37,105 nt of DNA, from positions 1-37,105 of the forward strand of contig JAFTUI010000015.1 in the NCBI GenBank assembly GCA_017466345.1. Direction: 5' to 3'. Each line of letters begins with the position of its first letter. Positions within the stretch are counted from its first letter, which is position 1. The translations under genes and the position numbers were made by a program. Of this stretch, positions 9,365 to 16,690 are shown piece by piece. Under the pieces are notes generated by a model. It made no database searches, was not told where the DNA came from, and worked only from the letters and a program-made list of their open reading frames with translations. This DNA comes from Tidjanibacter sp. GTDB lineage: Bacteria; Bacteroidota; Bacteroidia; Bacteroidales; Rikenellaceae.

Positions 9365-9760
9365 TTACTCTTCTGCCGAAAGGAGCTCGATGGCGTGCTC
9401 CCTATCAAGCGCAATCTGCTCAATGAGCTCCTCGCGCGAGGGGAACTTGCGCTCGGGGCGTAGGTGGTAGAGTAGGCGGAGGGTAATATCCCTACCGTAG
9501 AGGTCGCCCTCGAAGCCGATGATGTGAGCCTCTATACGCCTTGCACCCTGCGCCACCACCGAAGGGCTATAACCGATGTTGATGACACTCTGGTACTCCT
9601 TGCCGCCAATCTCCACAACGCCAGCCCACACGCCATCCTCTACCGAGGGCAGCGCGTGTTGGGGCACAATGTTGGCAGTAGGGAAGCCAAACCCCTTACC
9701 TAAACCATTTCCGTAGGTCACGCGACCTACTATTTTTATATTCTGACGGTTGGTTTTCAA
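9365..9760 (-). CDS. Stand-alone riboflavin kinase domain
   Basis: A 131-residue protein that matches only the C-terminal flavokinase domain of bifunctional RibF. It makes FMN from riboflavin and ATP. The nucleotide-binding segment VTYGNGLGKGFGFPTANI is near residue 13. The later EAHIIGF-x-GDLYG-x-D and LRPERKF segments are also typical. The FMN adenylyltransferase domain (about 180 residues) that normally precedes it is absent. No ATG is available: TAA lies upstream in frame, and TTG at 9760 is the best start, with AAGGA 13 bases before it. It is divergent from the MerR-like gene. The intact catalytic domain argues that it is a functional gene and not a decaying fragment. Confidence 0.85.
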   Translation of the reverse strand: MKTNRQNIKIVGRVTYGNGLGKGFGFPTANIVPQHALPSVEDGVWAGVVEIGGKEYQSVINIGYSPSVVAQGARRIEAHIIGFEGDLYGRDITLRLLYHLRPERKFPSREELIEQIALDREHAIELLSAEE

Positions 9761-9802
9761 CTTTTGTTGTTGTCCTTATTGTAAAAAATTTGTAACTTGC
9801 GC

Positions 9803-9810
9803 CAAATATA
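9803..9810 (-). promoter_or_regulatory. Possible -7 box for the riboflavin kinase unit
   Basis: Read on the minus strand, TATATTTG matches the -7 consensus and lies 43 bases before the TTG start. No clear -33 box is seen. A weaker plus-strand candidate (TAACTTGC at 9793-9800) may serve the MerR-like gene. Confidence 0.35.
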
Positions 9811-9820
9811 CGCATTTTTT

Positions 9821-10507
9821 ATGGAAGAGATTGTTCATCCCAAAGGTAAAATTTACTACTCTATGGGCGAGGTGTGTGAACTCTTTGGAGTTAATGCCTC
9901 GCTGCTGAGGTTCTGGGAGTCGGAATTCCCTATTTTGAAAATCGCCAAAAACTCGCGCGGACACCGCATCTACACCCCTGCCGATGTGGATAACCTGAGG
10001 CTTATCTACCACCTCGTGAAGGAGCAAGGTATGACCCTCGATGGAGCCAAAAAACGCCTGCGCCAAAACCGTGAAGGCGTGAGTCACGAGGCGGAGATTG
10101 TCGAGCGTCTTCGTTCGGTACGCAATATGCTTGCCGCATTGAAGGCAGAGCTGGGCGAAGATGTGGCGGTTATTGATGTGGATGACGAGGAGGTGGCAGC
10201 AGAGGTGGTTGTGGTAGAGCCCGCAGTCGTGGCAGAGCCTAAGCCCCAAGAGGTTGTCGCAACCGAGTCAGCCGCACCTGCCGAGCCTTATGTTGCACCT
10301 GAGCCCGCAAGGGAACAACTTGCCGACTTTCAGATGCAGATGCCCTCTTCGGAGCCTCAGCCAGAGGAGCCACGCAAGCCCCGTACCCCCAAGATGGGTA
10401 CGCTCATCGGTGGCGACCTCTTCTCGCCAGAGGACATCCGCCTTGCAGTAGCCAAGAAAAACTCCAAAGAGGCTAAAAAGCAGGTCATTGAGCAAACTCT
10501 CTTCTAA
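9821..10507 (+). CDS. MerR-family transcriptional regulator
   Basis: A 228-residue protein, starting at ATG 9821. The N-terminal 80 residues are a MerR-type winged helix: YYSMGEVCELFGVNASLLRFWESEF is followed by RGHRIYTPADVDNL. The predicted dimer helix follows (LKAELGEDVAVI). The region from about residue 120 to 200 is rich in Glu, Ala, Pro and Val and looks disordered. The end is basic, with a NSKEAKKQVIEQTLF tail. There is no cysteine-rich metal site, so the effector is unknown. It is close to the variants conserved as single-copy regulators in Bacteroidetes. The Nif3-like gene follows 15 bases after the stop and is probably cotranscribed. Confidence 0.85.
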   Translation: MEEIVHPKGKIYYSMGEVCELFGVNASLLRFWESEFPILKIAKNSRGHRIYTPADVDNLRLIYHLVKEQGMTLDGAKKRLRQNREGVSHEAEIVERLRSVRNMLAALKAELGEDVAVIDVDDEEVAAEVVVVEPAVVAEPKPQEVVATESAAPAEPYVAPEPAREQLADFQMQMPSSEPQPEEPRKPRTPKMGTLIGGDLFSPEDIRLAVAKKNSKEAKKQVIEQTLF

Positions 10508-10522
10508 TACACTGTGCAGGCT

Positions 10523-11314
10523 ATGAAGGTAAAAGATATAGCACAAATTTTGGAGCAGAACATTCCTCTCTCGTGGCAGGAGTCGTACGACAACGCTGGA
10601 TTGGTTGTTGGCGACCCCGAAGCTGAGGTTGAGGGTGTGCTTGTGGCTCTCGATGCCACCGAGGAGGTCATCCGCGAGGCAGTTGAGGTGGGCGCAACGA
10701 TGGTTGTTACACACCACCCGATAATCTTCTTGCCCATAAAGCGCCTGGTAGGTGCCAACCGCCAGCAACGCGCCATAGCCCTTGCAATGCGCAATGGCGT
10801 AGCCCTCTACGCTGCCCACACAAATCTCGACAGCGCACCCACCTATGGTCTAAGCCACCACTTGGCGTCACTGCTCGGTTTGGAGGTGGAGCGAGTGTTG
10901 GAGCCCTCGAAGGAGGAGGGAGTGGGCATCGGTGTTGTGGCTCACTTTGCGGAGCCTATGGAGCCTTGTGCTGCACTCGCCCTCATAAAGGAGCGTCTGG
11001 GCGCAAAGGTACTCAGGCATAGCACCCTGAGAACCGAAAAGGTCGCAAAGGTGGCAATATGCACCGGTTCGGGTGGCTCGCTAATAGCCACAGCCGAGGC
11101 AGCAGGTGCCGACCTCTATCTCTCGGCAGACTTTAAGTATCACGATTTTGTCGATGCCGACCGTATGATTTTGGTCGATGCGGGACATTTTGAGACGGAA
11201 ATTTTTGCAATTGATATTTTGTTTGACATATTATCAAAAAAAATATCTACTTTTGCACCTCGCAAGAGTGCGTGCGCGGAAAACCCAATGCACTTTTATG
11301 GTTTAGGTCAATAA
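10523..11314 (+). CDS. Nif3-like dinuclear metal-centre protein (YbgI/DUF34 family)
   Basis: A 263-residue member of the Nif3/YbgI family, hexameric ring proteins with a two-metal site. The biochemical role is unsettled; the GTP cyclohydrolase I type 2 label is unproven. Metal ligands are visible: THHP near residue 63, HTNLD near residue 99, and GHFETE near residue 221. The PII-like insert found in many longer family members (about 365 residues) is absent, so this is the short form. ATG 10523 is preferred; GTG 10514 would add three residues. The 3' end overlaps a promoter for the next gene. Confidence 0.88.
   Translation: MKVKDIAQILEQNIPLSWQESYDNAGLVVGDPEAEVEGVLVALDATEEVIREAVEVGATMVVTHHPIIFLPIKRLVGANRQQRAIALAMRNGVALYAAHTNLDSAPTYGLSHHLASLLGLEVERVLEPSKEEGVGIGVVAHFAEPMEPCAALALIKERLGAKVLRHSTLRTEKVAKVAICTGSGGSLIATAEAAGADLYLSADFKYHDFVDADRMILVDAGHFETEIFAIDILFDILSKKISTFAPRKSACAENPMHFYGLGQ
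11222..11255 (+). promoter_or_regulatory. Promoter inside the end of the Nif3-like gene
   Basis: TTTG at 11222-11225 and TACTTTTG at 11248-11255 are 22 bases apart, slightly long. The -7 box is a full match. It would drive the zinc-ribbon gene from within the coding end of the gene before it. Confidence 0.5.
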
Positions 11315-11340
11315 TAACGAGAATATAAATAGGTTAATCT

Positions 11341-12099
11341 ATGGCAACAACTAACAAAAAAGCAGCAGAGAGCAACGACTACACAATGCAGGAGCGCATC
11401 AAAGCACTCTATGAATTGCAGAAAATCGACTCCAAAATTGACGAAATCAACAAGGTAAAAGGCGAACTCCCCATTGAGGTTGCCGACCTCGAAGATGAGG
11501 TTGCAGGCTTGCAAACCCGCATCGACAATATCCAAAACAATATAAACGAACTCACTACACTCGTGCGCGAGGCAAAAGAGGAGATCGAGCAGAACAAAGC
11601 AATGATCGCCAAGTATACCGAGCAGCAAAACAACGTGCGCAACAACCGCGAGTTCGATGCTATCGGTAAAGAAATCGAGTATCAGGAGTTGCAGAACCAG
11701 CTCTGCGAGAAACACATCAAAGAGTACACCGCAGCACTGAAAGTGAAAAAACAGCTCTTGGAAGAGGCTGAGGCTGTGAAGGCTGAGCGCGCTGTTGACC
11801 TTGCGGCTAAACGCGAGGAACTCGATAGTATCGATGCCGAGACCGCCAAAGATATTGAGGCTCTCCGCGTTGAGGAGGCTAAGGCTCGCGAGGTTATCGA
11901 TGAGAGGCTCCTTACCGCTTACAGCCGCATCCGCTCCAATGTCCGCAATGGCTTGGCAGTGGTGTCGGTTAAGCGTGACGCTTGCGGTGGTTGTTTCAAC
12001 CGTATTCCTCCCCAGCGTCAGAGCGAGATCCGTCAGGGCAAGAAGATTATCATTTGCGAGTATTGTGGGCGTATACTCGTTTCCTTCCCCGAAGAGTAA
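11341..12099 (+). CDS. Coiled-coil protein with C4 zinc ribbon
   Basis: A 252-residue protein of the CT398-like/C4-type zinc-ribbon family. Residues about 15-185 form a long alpha-helical coiled coil rich in Glu, Lys and Ala. The C-terminal zinc ribbon has CGGC and CEYCGR pairs near residues 217 and 240. Family members in other bacteria have been linked to flagellar or secretion ATPases and to RNA or nucleic-acid binding, but no role is settled in this phylum. There is no signal peptide, so it is cytoplasmic. The stop is followed by an AAAACGATTTT segment and the structured element at 12121. Confidence 0.85.
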   Translation: MATTNKKAAESNDYTMQERIKALYELQKIDSKIDEINKVKGELPIEVADLEDEVAGLQTRIDNIQNNINELTTLVREAKEEIEQNKAMIAKYTEQQNNVRNNREFDAIGKEIEYQELQNQLCEKHIKEYTAALKVKKQLLEEAEAVKAERAVDLAAKREELDSIDAETAKDIEALRVEEAKAREVIDERLLTAYSRIRSNVRNGLAVVSVKRDACGGCFNRIPPQRQSEIRQGKKIIICEYCGRILVSFPEE

Positions 12100-12111
12100 A
12101 AAACGATTTTA

Positions 12112-12204
12112 GCGGGTAAATTTTGCACCGCACTGCGATAGGCGAGTTCCTCATTTGCGCTAAGCAAACTGCGGACTCGCCTTCTTGTTTGGCACAAAAT
12201 TTCC
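12112..12204 (+). repeat. Structured element, copy A (after the zinc-ribbon gene)
   Basis: About 90 bases that start GCGGGT, then TTTTGCACCGCACT (12121-12134). A stem GGCGAGT/ACTCGCC (12141-12147 and 12175-12181) encloses TTTGC/GCAAA (12154-12158 and 12164-12168). The unpaired bases between the two stems are TCCTCA on one side and CTGCGG on the other. CTTCTT follows, and an outer TTTTG/CAAAA pair is possible. Copy B lies inverted at 12331-12410. Confidence 0.75.
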
Positions 12205-12330
12205 TCCGCGAAAATCGTTTTTTTTGGTCGGGGAGAACAGGGTTTACAAGGGTTATGGGGGTTATAGGGGTTACAGGGGTTTCCACCCCTCCCCTTGTTA
12301 TCCCTGTTATCCTTGTTATCCTTGTAACCC
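12205..12330. repeat. Inverted, near-tandem G-rich/C-rich core between copies A and B
   Basis: Units like GGGTTATGG, GGGGTTATA and GGGTTACA (about 12240-12280) face CCTTGTTAT and CCCTGTTAT units (about 12290-12330) that are roughly their complement. An AAAATCGTTTTTTTT segment (12211-12225) matches, inverted, AAACGATTTT just after the zinc-ribbon stop, and may form a large terminator stem with a T run. No gene is seen. Confidence 0.6.
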
Positions 12331-12412
12331 TTGCAAAAGAAGGAGCGACACCGCAGTTTACTCTCGTAAATGAGGGATGTCGCTCTTCGAAGTGCGGTGC
12401 AAAAAGCACCCG
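12331..12412 (-). repeat. Structured element, copy B (after the L25 gene)
   Basis: On the minus strand it begins ACGGGT (about 12407-12412), then TTTTGCACCGCACT (12391-12404 on the plus strand as the complement). The stem is GAGCGACA/TGTCGCTC (plus 12378-12385 and 12343-12350). The inner stem is TTTAC/GTAAA with loop GAGA. The internal loop is TCCCTCA opposite CTGCGG. The stems differ in sequence from copy A at paired positions and still pair. Confidence 0.75.
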
Positions 12413-12425
12413 TTATATGCGTTTT

Positions 12426-12983
12426 TTATTTGCCGGACTGACGAGTAGCAAGAACAGCCACTACCGACATACTTGCGGGCTGCAACATAGTCAGACCCTC
12501 GTAGTGGAGGTCGCCTACGTTGATGGTCTTACCAACGCCAAGGGGAGTGATGTCGATTACGAGCTCGTCCAAGAGGTTCTCCTCCAAGCCCGAAACAGTG
12601 AGTTTGCGGCGAAGAACTTGGAGTTTACCACCGGCCTTAACACCCTCCGAGTTACCAACGATAGCAACGGGGATCTCAATCGATACGGGTTTGCCTGCAA
12701 CTACGCGGAAGAAGTCGATGTGCTGGCAGTAGTCCTTAACAGGGTGGAACTGAGTCTCGCGCATAACGCCTTTCTCGATGTTGCCGTCAATGTTGAGCTC
12801 TACGATGTACGATTTGGGAGTGTAGAGGAGTTTCTTAGCCTCCGAAGCCTCAACGGAGAAGTGGATAGTCTCGCCACCGTTACCGTAGAGTACGCAGGGG
12901 ATAAGGTTCTCGCGGCGGATGTCTTTCGCGCCTTTCTTGCCAAATACTTCGCGTTTAACGCCTTTAATCTGAATGGTTTGCAT
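12426..12983 (-). CDS. rplY: Ribosomal protein L25 (long, CTC/TL5 form)
   Basis: A 185-residue protein of the two-domain L25/CTC family that binds 5S rRNA in the large subunit. The N-terminal 5S-binding domain opens MQTIQIKGVKREVFGKKGAK and continues RENLIPCVLYG. The C-terminal TL5 domain (about residues 95-180) has the VPVAIVG-like IPVAIVGNSEG and the ITPLGVGKTINVGDL segments. Its length is normal for the long form. It is a single-gene unit with its own promoter at 13075-13104, whose -33 box lies in an AAAATGC repeat. The 3' flank is structured element copy B. Confidence 0.93.
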   Translation of the reverse strand: MQTIQIKGVKREVFGKKGAKDIRRENLIPCVLYGNGGETIHFSVEASEAKKLLYTPKSYIVELNIDGNIEKGVMRETQFHPVKDYCQHIDFFRVVAGKPVSIEIPVAIVGNSEGVKAGGKLQVLRRKLTVSGLEENLLDELVIDITPLGVGKTINVGDLHYEGLTMLQPASMSVVAVLATRQSGK

Positions 12984-12989
12984 AATAAT

Positions 12990-13070
12990 AATTTGTTAAA
13001 GTTAATAATGTTTCTTGGGTGACACTCAGTTCGGCTCATGCAATCTCACCGACCCCCATAGTCACTTGCG
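12990..13070 (-). promoter_or_regulatory. Possible structured leader of the L25 gene
   Basis: Between the promoter and the L25 start, the minus strand has GTGAC ... GTCAC arms and an inner TCGG/CCGA pair, which could fold. L25 binds 5S rRNA and its gene is autoregulated through its leader in E. coli. A similar role here is inference; no clear 5S loop-E mimic was recognised. Confidence 0.3.
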
Positions 13071-13074
13071 GGTG

Positions 13075-13104
13075 CAAAGATACGAATAAAATGCAAAATG
13101 CAAA
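13075..13104 (-). promoter_or_regulatory. Promoter of the L25 gene with its -33 box in a heptamer repeat
   Basis: On the minus strand, TATCTTTG (13075-13082) is a full -7 match and TTTG (13101-13104) is 18 bases upstream. TTTG is supplied by one unit of the AAAATGC tandem repeat. Confidence 0.7.
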
Positions 13105-13152
13105 ATGCAAAATGCAGAATTATTGTCTAACGTCTAACGTCTAACGTCCAAC
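13088..13152. repeat. Two 7-bp tandem repeats: AAAATGC x4 and GTCTAAC x4
   Basis: AAAATGC occurs four times without a break at 13088-13115. After nine bases, GTCTAAC x3 and GTCCAAC occupy 13125-13152. The second unit is the complement of GTTAGAC and recurs at 13460 and 25952. They fill the gap between the L25 promoter and the end of the PII-like gene. Confidence 0.9.
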
Positions 13153-13157
13153 GCTTA

Positions 13158-13451
13158 CTACATCTCTTGTTCGATATTCCACACGAAGGCACGCAAGCCT
13201 TGCAGTTGTGTGTCTTTGTCAATCTCGCGGAGGGCAGCCATTGCGGGCTCCACCTTGTCGTCCTCGACCATTGCGATGATGGTGGAGTTCATAGCGGGCC
13301 AAGTGTGGTTTGCCCTATGGGGCTCGCCCGTATAGGAGCCCCTACCGTGGGTTAGCGGAAAGAGGGTATAGCCACGGATGCCCACCTCATCGAGCATCGC
13401 CTCCACGCGCTCGGTAGTCGCCTGATTGTATGATATAAAAAGTGCTTTCAT
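13158..13451 (-). CDS. PII-like protein at the end of an RND efflux operon
   Basis: A 97-residue protein with the small alpha/beta ferredoxin-like layout of PII/CutA/DUF3240 proteins: MKALFISYN, then a loop with GRGSYTGEPHRANHTW, then STIIAMVEDDKVEPAMAAL and a final LRAFVWNIEQ strand. The middle loop could be a T-loop-like element, and its His residues could bind metal. PII-like proteins beside RND metal pumps are known in other bacteria, so a sensor or modulator role for the pump is a reasonable inference. It starts 61 bases after the RND gene and is the last gene of the operon. A GTCTAAN repeat lies on each side of it. Confidence 0.6.
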   Translation of the reverse strand: MKALFISYNQATTERVEAMLDEVGIRGYTLFPLTHGRGSYTGEPHRANHTWPAMNSTIIAMVEDDKVEPAMAALREIDKDTQLQGLRAFVWNIEQEM

Positions 13452-13459
13452 AATTCTAT

Positions 13460-13480
13460 GTCTAAGGTCTAATGTCTAAC
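13460..13480. repeat. GTCTAAN heptamer repeat x3 before the PII-like gene
   Basis: GTCTAAG, GTCTAAT and GTCTAAC follow one another. Read on the coding (minus) strand they are GTTAGAC, ATTAGAC and CTTAGAC, ending eight bases before the PII-like start codon. Confidence 0.85.
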
Positions 13481-13511
13481 CGACCTAAGTCTTTAATAAT
13501 GCTTGTAATTA

Positions 13512-16500
13512 CTATTGTTGTTTGCGCTCGGCTACTGCCTGCAATTTTAGTTGTGCTTTCCTCTCGCGGCGAGCCTTGCGGCGGGCGTTGAACTTCTCGC
13601 TCCTGCCCATAAACACATAGTAGAGGATGGGCACTGCCACGAGTGTCAGTATCGTAGAGAAGGTCAGACCGCCCACAATGGCGATACCCATAGGCTGCCA
13701 CAACTCGGCACCGTTGCCCAAGCCGAGAGCCATAGGCAACATACCGAGGATAGTGGTCAGTGAGGTCATCAGTACGGGGCGCAGACGGCTCTTACCTGCC
13801 GTATATACAGCCTCATACATTCCCACACCACGTTCGCGGAGCAGGTTTGTAAAGTCCACCATCACAATACCGTTCTTCACCACAATACCCACCAACATCA
13901 CAATGGCGATGAGTGCCATAAGGCTCAGAGGGGTGTCGGTAATCCAAAGCGCAATGGCAGAACCGGGCAGAGCGTAGAGGATGGTAAACATAATGATGAA
14001 GGGCATCACAAACGACTCAAACTGTGTGGCCATAACGATATAGACGAGCAACACGATGAGTATCAGCAGTGTGCCGATGTCGGCAAAGGACTCTTGTTGG
14101 TCCTCCCAATCGCCACCAATGTAGGTGTAGACATCTTCGGGCAGAGGGTAGTTGTCCAGCACGCCATTGACCTTTGCTACCATATCGCCCAGCACCACAT
14201 CGTTACCCAAAGCTACCGTAACCGTCACGAGCCTCTGGCGATTTTGGCGTTCGATGGTGGGTGGAGCATAAACCTCCGTCACTTTGCCAATGTCGCGCAC
14301 CCTTACACCCTGACCGCGCGAGTTATAGACCAAGATGTTCTCCACGTCTTCGAGCGAGGTGCGGTGTTCCTCTGCGTAGCGCACCTTGATGTAGTACTCC
14401 TCGCCATCCTCGCGATAGATGGAGGCTGTCATACCGTTTATGCGGTTGCGGATGGCAGTCGATACCGTAGAGGTGTTAAGACCATAATAGGCGAGTTTGT
14501 TTCTATCGAATTCCACGTTGTATTCGGGGCGCATATCGTCCCTCGAAAGCCTCACGTCTCTTGCACCGTCAAGTTTCGAGAACTCTGCCATAAGTTCTTC
14601 GGCAATGGCGTTGGTACGCTCGATGTCGTGACCGAAAATCTGCACCTGAACGCTACTGCCACCGCCCATCATACCGCCACCACTGCTTACCACAGAGCGT
14701 TTAATCTCTGGGATGGTCGCAAGGTCGTCACGGAAGGCATCGGCAATCTCGAAGACGGTGCGCTCCCTATCCTGCGGGTCGGTAAGGCGGAATGTGTAGT
14801 TGATGATGTTGCTACCCGTGGTGCTCATTGCCGCAAAGACGTTCGAGGTGCTCGAAGAGCCCGCCGAGGTCGAAAGCAACATTACTTCGGGATACTTGGC
14901 ATAGACGATGGAGTCTATCTGGCGAGCGATGTGGGTTGTGTATTCCACACTGAGGTTCTGTTCGAGTGTAATGGTAGCGCTCATATGGTCGCTATCGCTG
15001 CTGGGCATAAATTCAGTGGGGATTTTGGTGGCGAAGAGCCAAATACCAAACGCCAAGAGGAGCATAGGAGCAAAGAAGACAATCTTCTTGTGAGCCAAAG
15101 CCCAACGCAAAATAGCCGCATATGCCCTATCGAGCCAAGCGAGGAATTTGTCGATGGGTTTATATACTATGCTGAGTCCCTTGTAGGTGTGCTTGTTGTT
15201 CTCCAAGCGGAGCAGGAGTGCCGACATCATAGGAGTAAGCGAGATAGCCGCAGCCGTAGAGGTACAAACAACGAGCGACACAATCCAGCCGAGCTGTTTG
15301 AACATAACGCCAGCCATACCCTCCACCATCGTTAGGGGCAGGAATACGGCAACAACCACAAGTGTGGTGGCGATAACCGACAGCCACACCTCGTTGGTAC
15401 CATAGATGGCTGCCTCGCGGGGCTTACTGCCTCGCTCGATGTGGGTGGTAATGTTCTCCAACACCACAATAGCATCATCCACCACCATACCGATAGCAAT
15501 CGATAGCGAGGAGAGCGAGATGATGTTCAGGGTTCCGCCTGTCAGTTGCAGGTAGATGAACGACACAACGAGCGAAATGGGTATCGTAAGGCAGATAATC
15601 AGCGTAGCCCTCCACCTGCCAAGGAAGAAGAGCACCACCAAAATCACAAACAAGAAGGCGAACATCACCGTATCGGTAAGTGTCGAGATGGAGTCCTTGA
15701 TGTTCTTCGAGGAGTCGTTCAGCAGGTAGATTTCCACATCCGAGGGGAGGTTGCGCTCAATCTCGGGGAGCATCTTTTTGACCTTCTCGACAATCTTAAC
15801 GGTATTGGCACCCGACTGCTTCTGTATCATAACCCTCACGCCCAACTCGCCATTCATACGCTCATCGAGAGTCTGTTTTTCGAGCGTGTCGCGAATCTCG
15901 GCAATATCCCTCAGGTAGACCTCCTGACCTCCGAGGTTGGAGATGAGGATGGTTTTCAGGTCGTCCGAAGAGGTAAATTCGCTGTCGGCTTTGAGGTTGT
16001 AGGTGTGGTTGCCTACATCGAGCGTACCACCCGAGGTATTTATATTCTCCTGCGCGATAATGGCGCCAATCTGCTCCACCGACAATCCGTAAGCCTCCAA
16101 CTTCACGGGGTCTACGTTCACTTGTATCTCTCTGACGGGTGCACCCATAACGCTCACCGAGCCTACACCATCAATGCGGCTCAGGCGGTTTACGAACTGC
16201 TCTTCGAGGATTTTGTTCAGGGCGGGATAACTCTCATCTGCCGTAATCGAGAACGACATAATAGGCATCATCGAGGAGTTGAAGCGGAAGATGATGGGAT
16301 CTTCGGCATCCTCGGGCAGATAGTCCGAGAGCCTACCCAGAGCATCGCGTATATCGTTTGATGCTTCATCGAGGTTGGTGCCCCACTCAAATTCGAGCGA
16401 CACGAGCGACACACCGTCACTCGATTTGGAGGTTATCTCTTTGAGGTTGCTGACGGTGTTCAGACCATCCTCAATGCGGCGAGTGATATTGTTCTCAATA

Positions 16501-16673
16501 TCCTCGGCATTGGCTCCCTGGTAGGTCGTGATGACCGAAATGGACGGTAGGTCCATCTCTGGCAGCTGGTCAATAGCCAAATTGTTCAGTGAGAAAAGAC
16601 CAAAAACTATAACAGCAACAAAAATTAGTGCCGTAGAGATTGGTTTTCGTACTGAGGTTTCGTATATCTTCAT
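13512..16673 (-). CDS. RND-family efflux pump, inner-membrane transporter
   Basis: A 1053-residue AcrB/HAE1-type RND transporter, full length for the family. It exports substrate using the proton gradient as part of a tripartite pump. The first membrane segment is at about residues 12-32. A block of helices starts near residue 337. The conserved helix-4 motif GMVVDDAIVVLENI carries Asp399 and Asp400, the proton-relay pair of HAE-type (drug or small-molecule) pumps. A second helix block is at about residues 860-1025, after the second periplasmic loop. The cytoplasmic tail is very basic. Substrate cannot be assigned; the double Asp favours organic compounds over the CzcA metal class. It lies 17 bases after the membrane fusion protein gene. 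Confidence 0.93.
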   Translation of the reverse strand: MKIYETSVRKPISTALIFVAVIVFGLFSLNNLAIDQLPEMDLPSISVITTYQGANAEDIENNITRRIEDGLNTVSNLKEITSKSSDGVSLVSLEFEWGTNLDEASNDIRDALGRLSDYLPEDAEDPIIFRFNSSMMPIMSFSITADESYPALNKILEEQFVNRLSRIDGVGSVSVMGAPVREIQVNVDPVKLEAYGLSVEQIGAIIAQENINTSGGTLDVGNHTYNLKADSEFTSSDDLKTILISNLGGQEVYLRDIAEIRDTLEKQTLDERMNGELGVRVMIQKQSGANTVKIVEKVKKMLPEIERNLPSDVEIYLLNDSSKNIKDSISTLTDTVMFAFLFVILVVLFFLGRWRATLIICLTIPISLVVSFIYLQLTGGTLNIISLSSLSIAIGMVVDDAIVVLENITTHIERGSKPREAAIYGTNEVWLSVIATTLVVVAVFLPLTMVEGMAGVMFKQLGWIVSLVVCTSTAAAISLTPMMSALLLRLENNKHTYKGLSIVYKPIDKFLAWLDRAYAAILRWALAHKKIVFFAPMLLLAFGIWLFATKIPTEFMPSSDSDHMSATITLEQNLSVEYTTHIARQIDSIVYAKYPEVMLLSTSAGSSSTSNVFAAMSTTGSNIINYTFRLTDPQDRERTVFEIADAFRDDLATIPEIKRSVVSSGGGMMGGGSSVQVQIFGHDIERTNAIAEELMAEFSKLDGARDVRLSRDDMRPEYNVEFDRNKLAYYGLNTSTVSTAIRNRINGMTASIYREDGEEYYIKVRYAEEHRTSLEDVENILVYNSRGQGVRVRDIGKVTEVYAPPTIERQNRQRLVTVTVALGNDVVLGDMVAKVNGVLDNYPLPEDVYTYIGGDWEDQQESFADIGTLLILIVLLVYIVMATQFESFVMPFIIMFTILYALPGSAIALWITDTPLSLMALIAIVMLVGIVVKNGIVMVDFTNLLRERGVGMYEAVYTAGKSRLRPVLMTSLTTILGMLPMALGLGNGAELWQPMGIAIVGGLTFSTILTLVAVPILYYVFMGRSEKFNARRKARRERKAQLKLQAVAERKQQ

Positions 16674-16690
16674 TGTCTTTCTATGTCTGC

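Noticed and set aside
12123-13022. A 299-codon plus-strand ORF across the structured element and rplY
   Set aside because: It crosses non-coding hairpins and is antisense to the well-conserved L25 gene.
12990-13070. A tRNA-like or 5S-mimic leader before rplY
   Set aside because: Some pairing is possible, but no cloverleaf and no convincing match to the 5S loop-E site was found. It is kept only as a weak leader candidate.
14094-15335. A 413-codon ORF on the plus strand opposite the RND pump
   Set aside because: It lies antisense to the conserved transporter, and its translation has no domain or signal.
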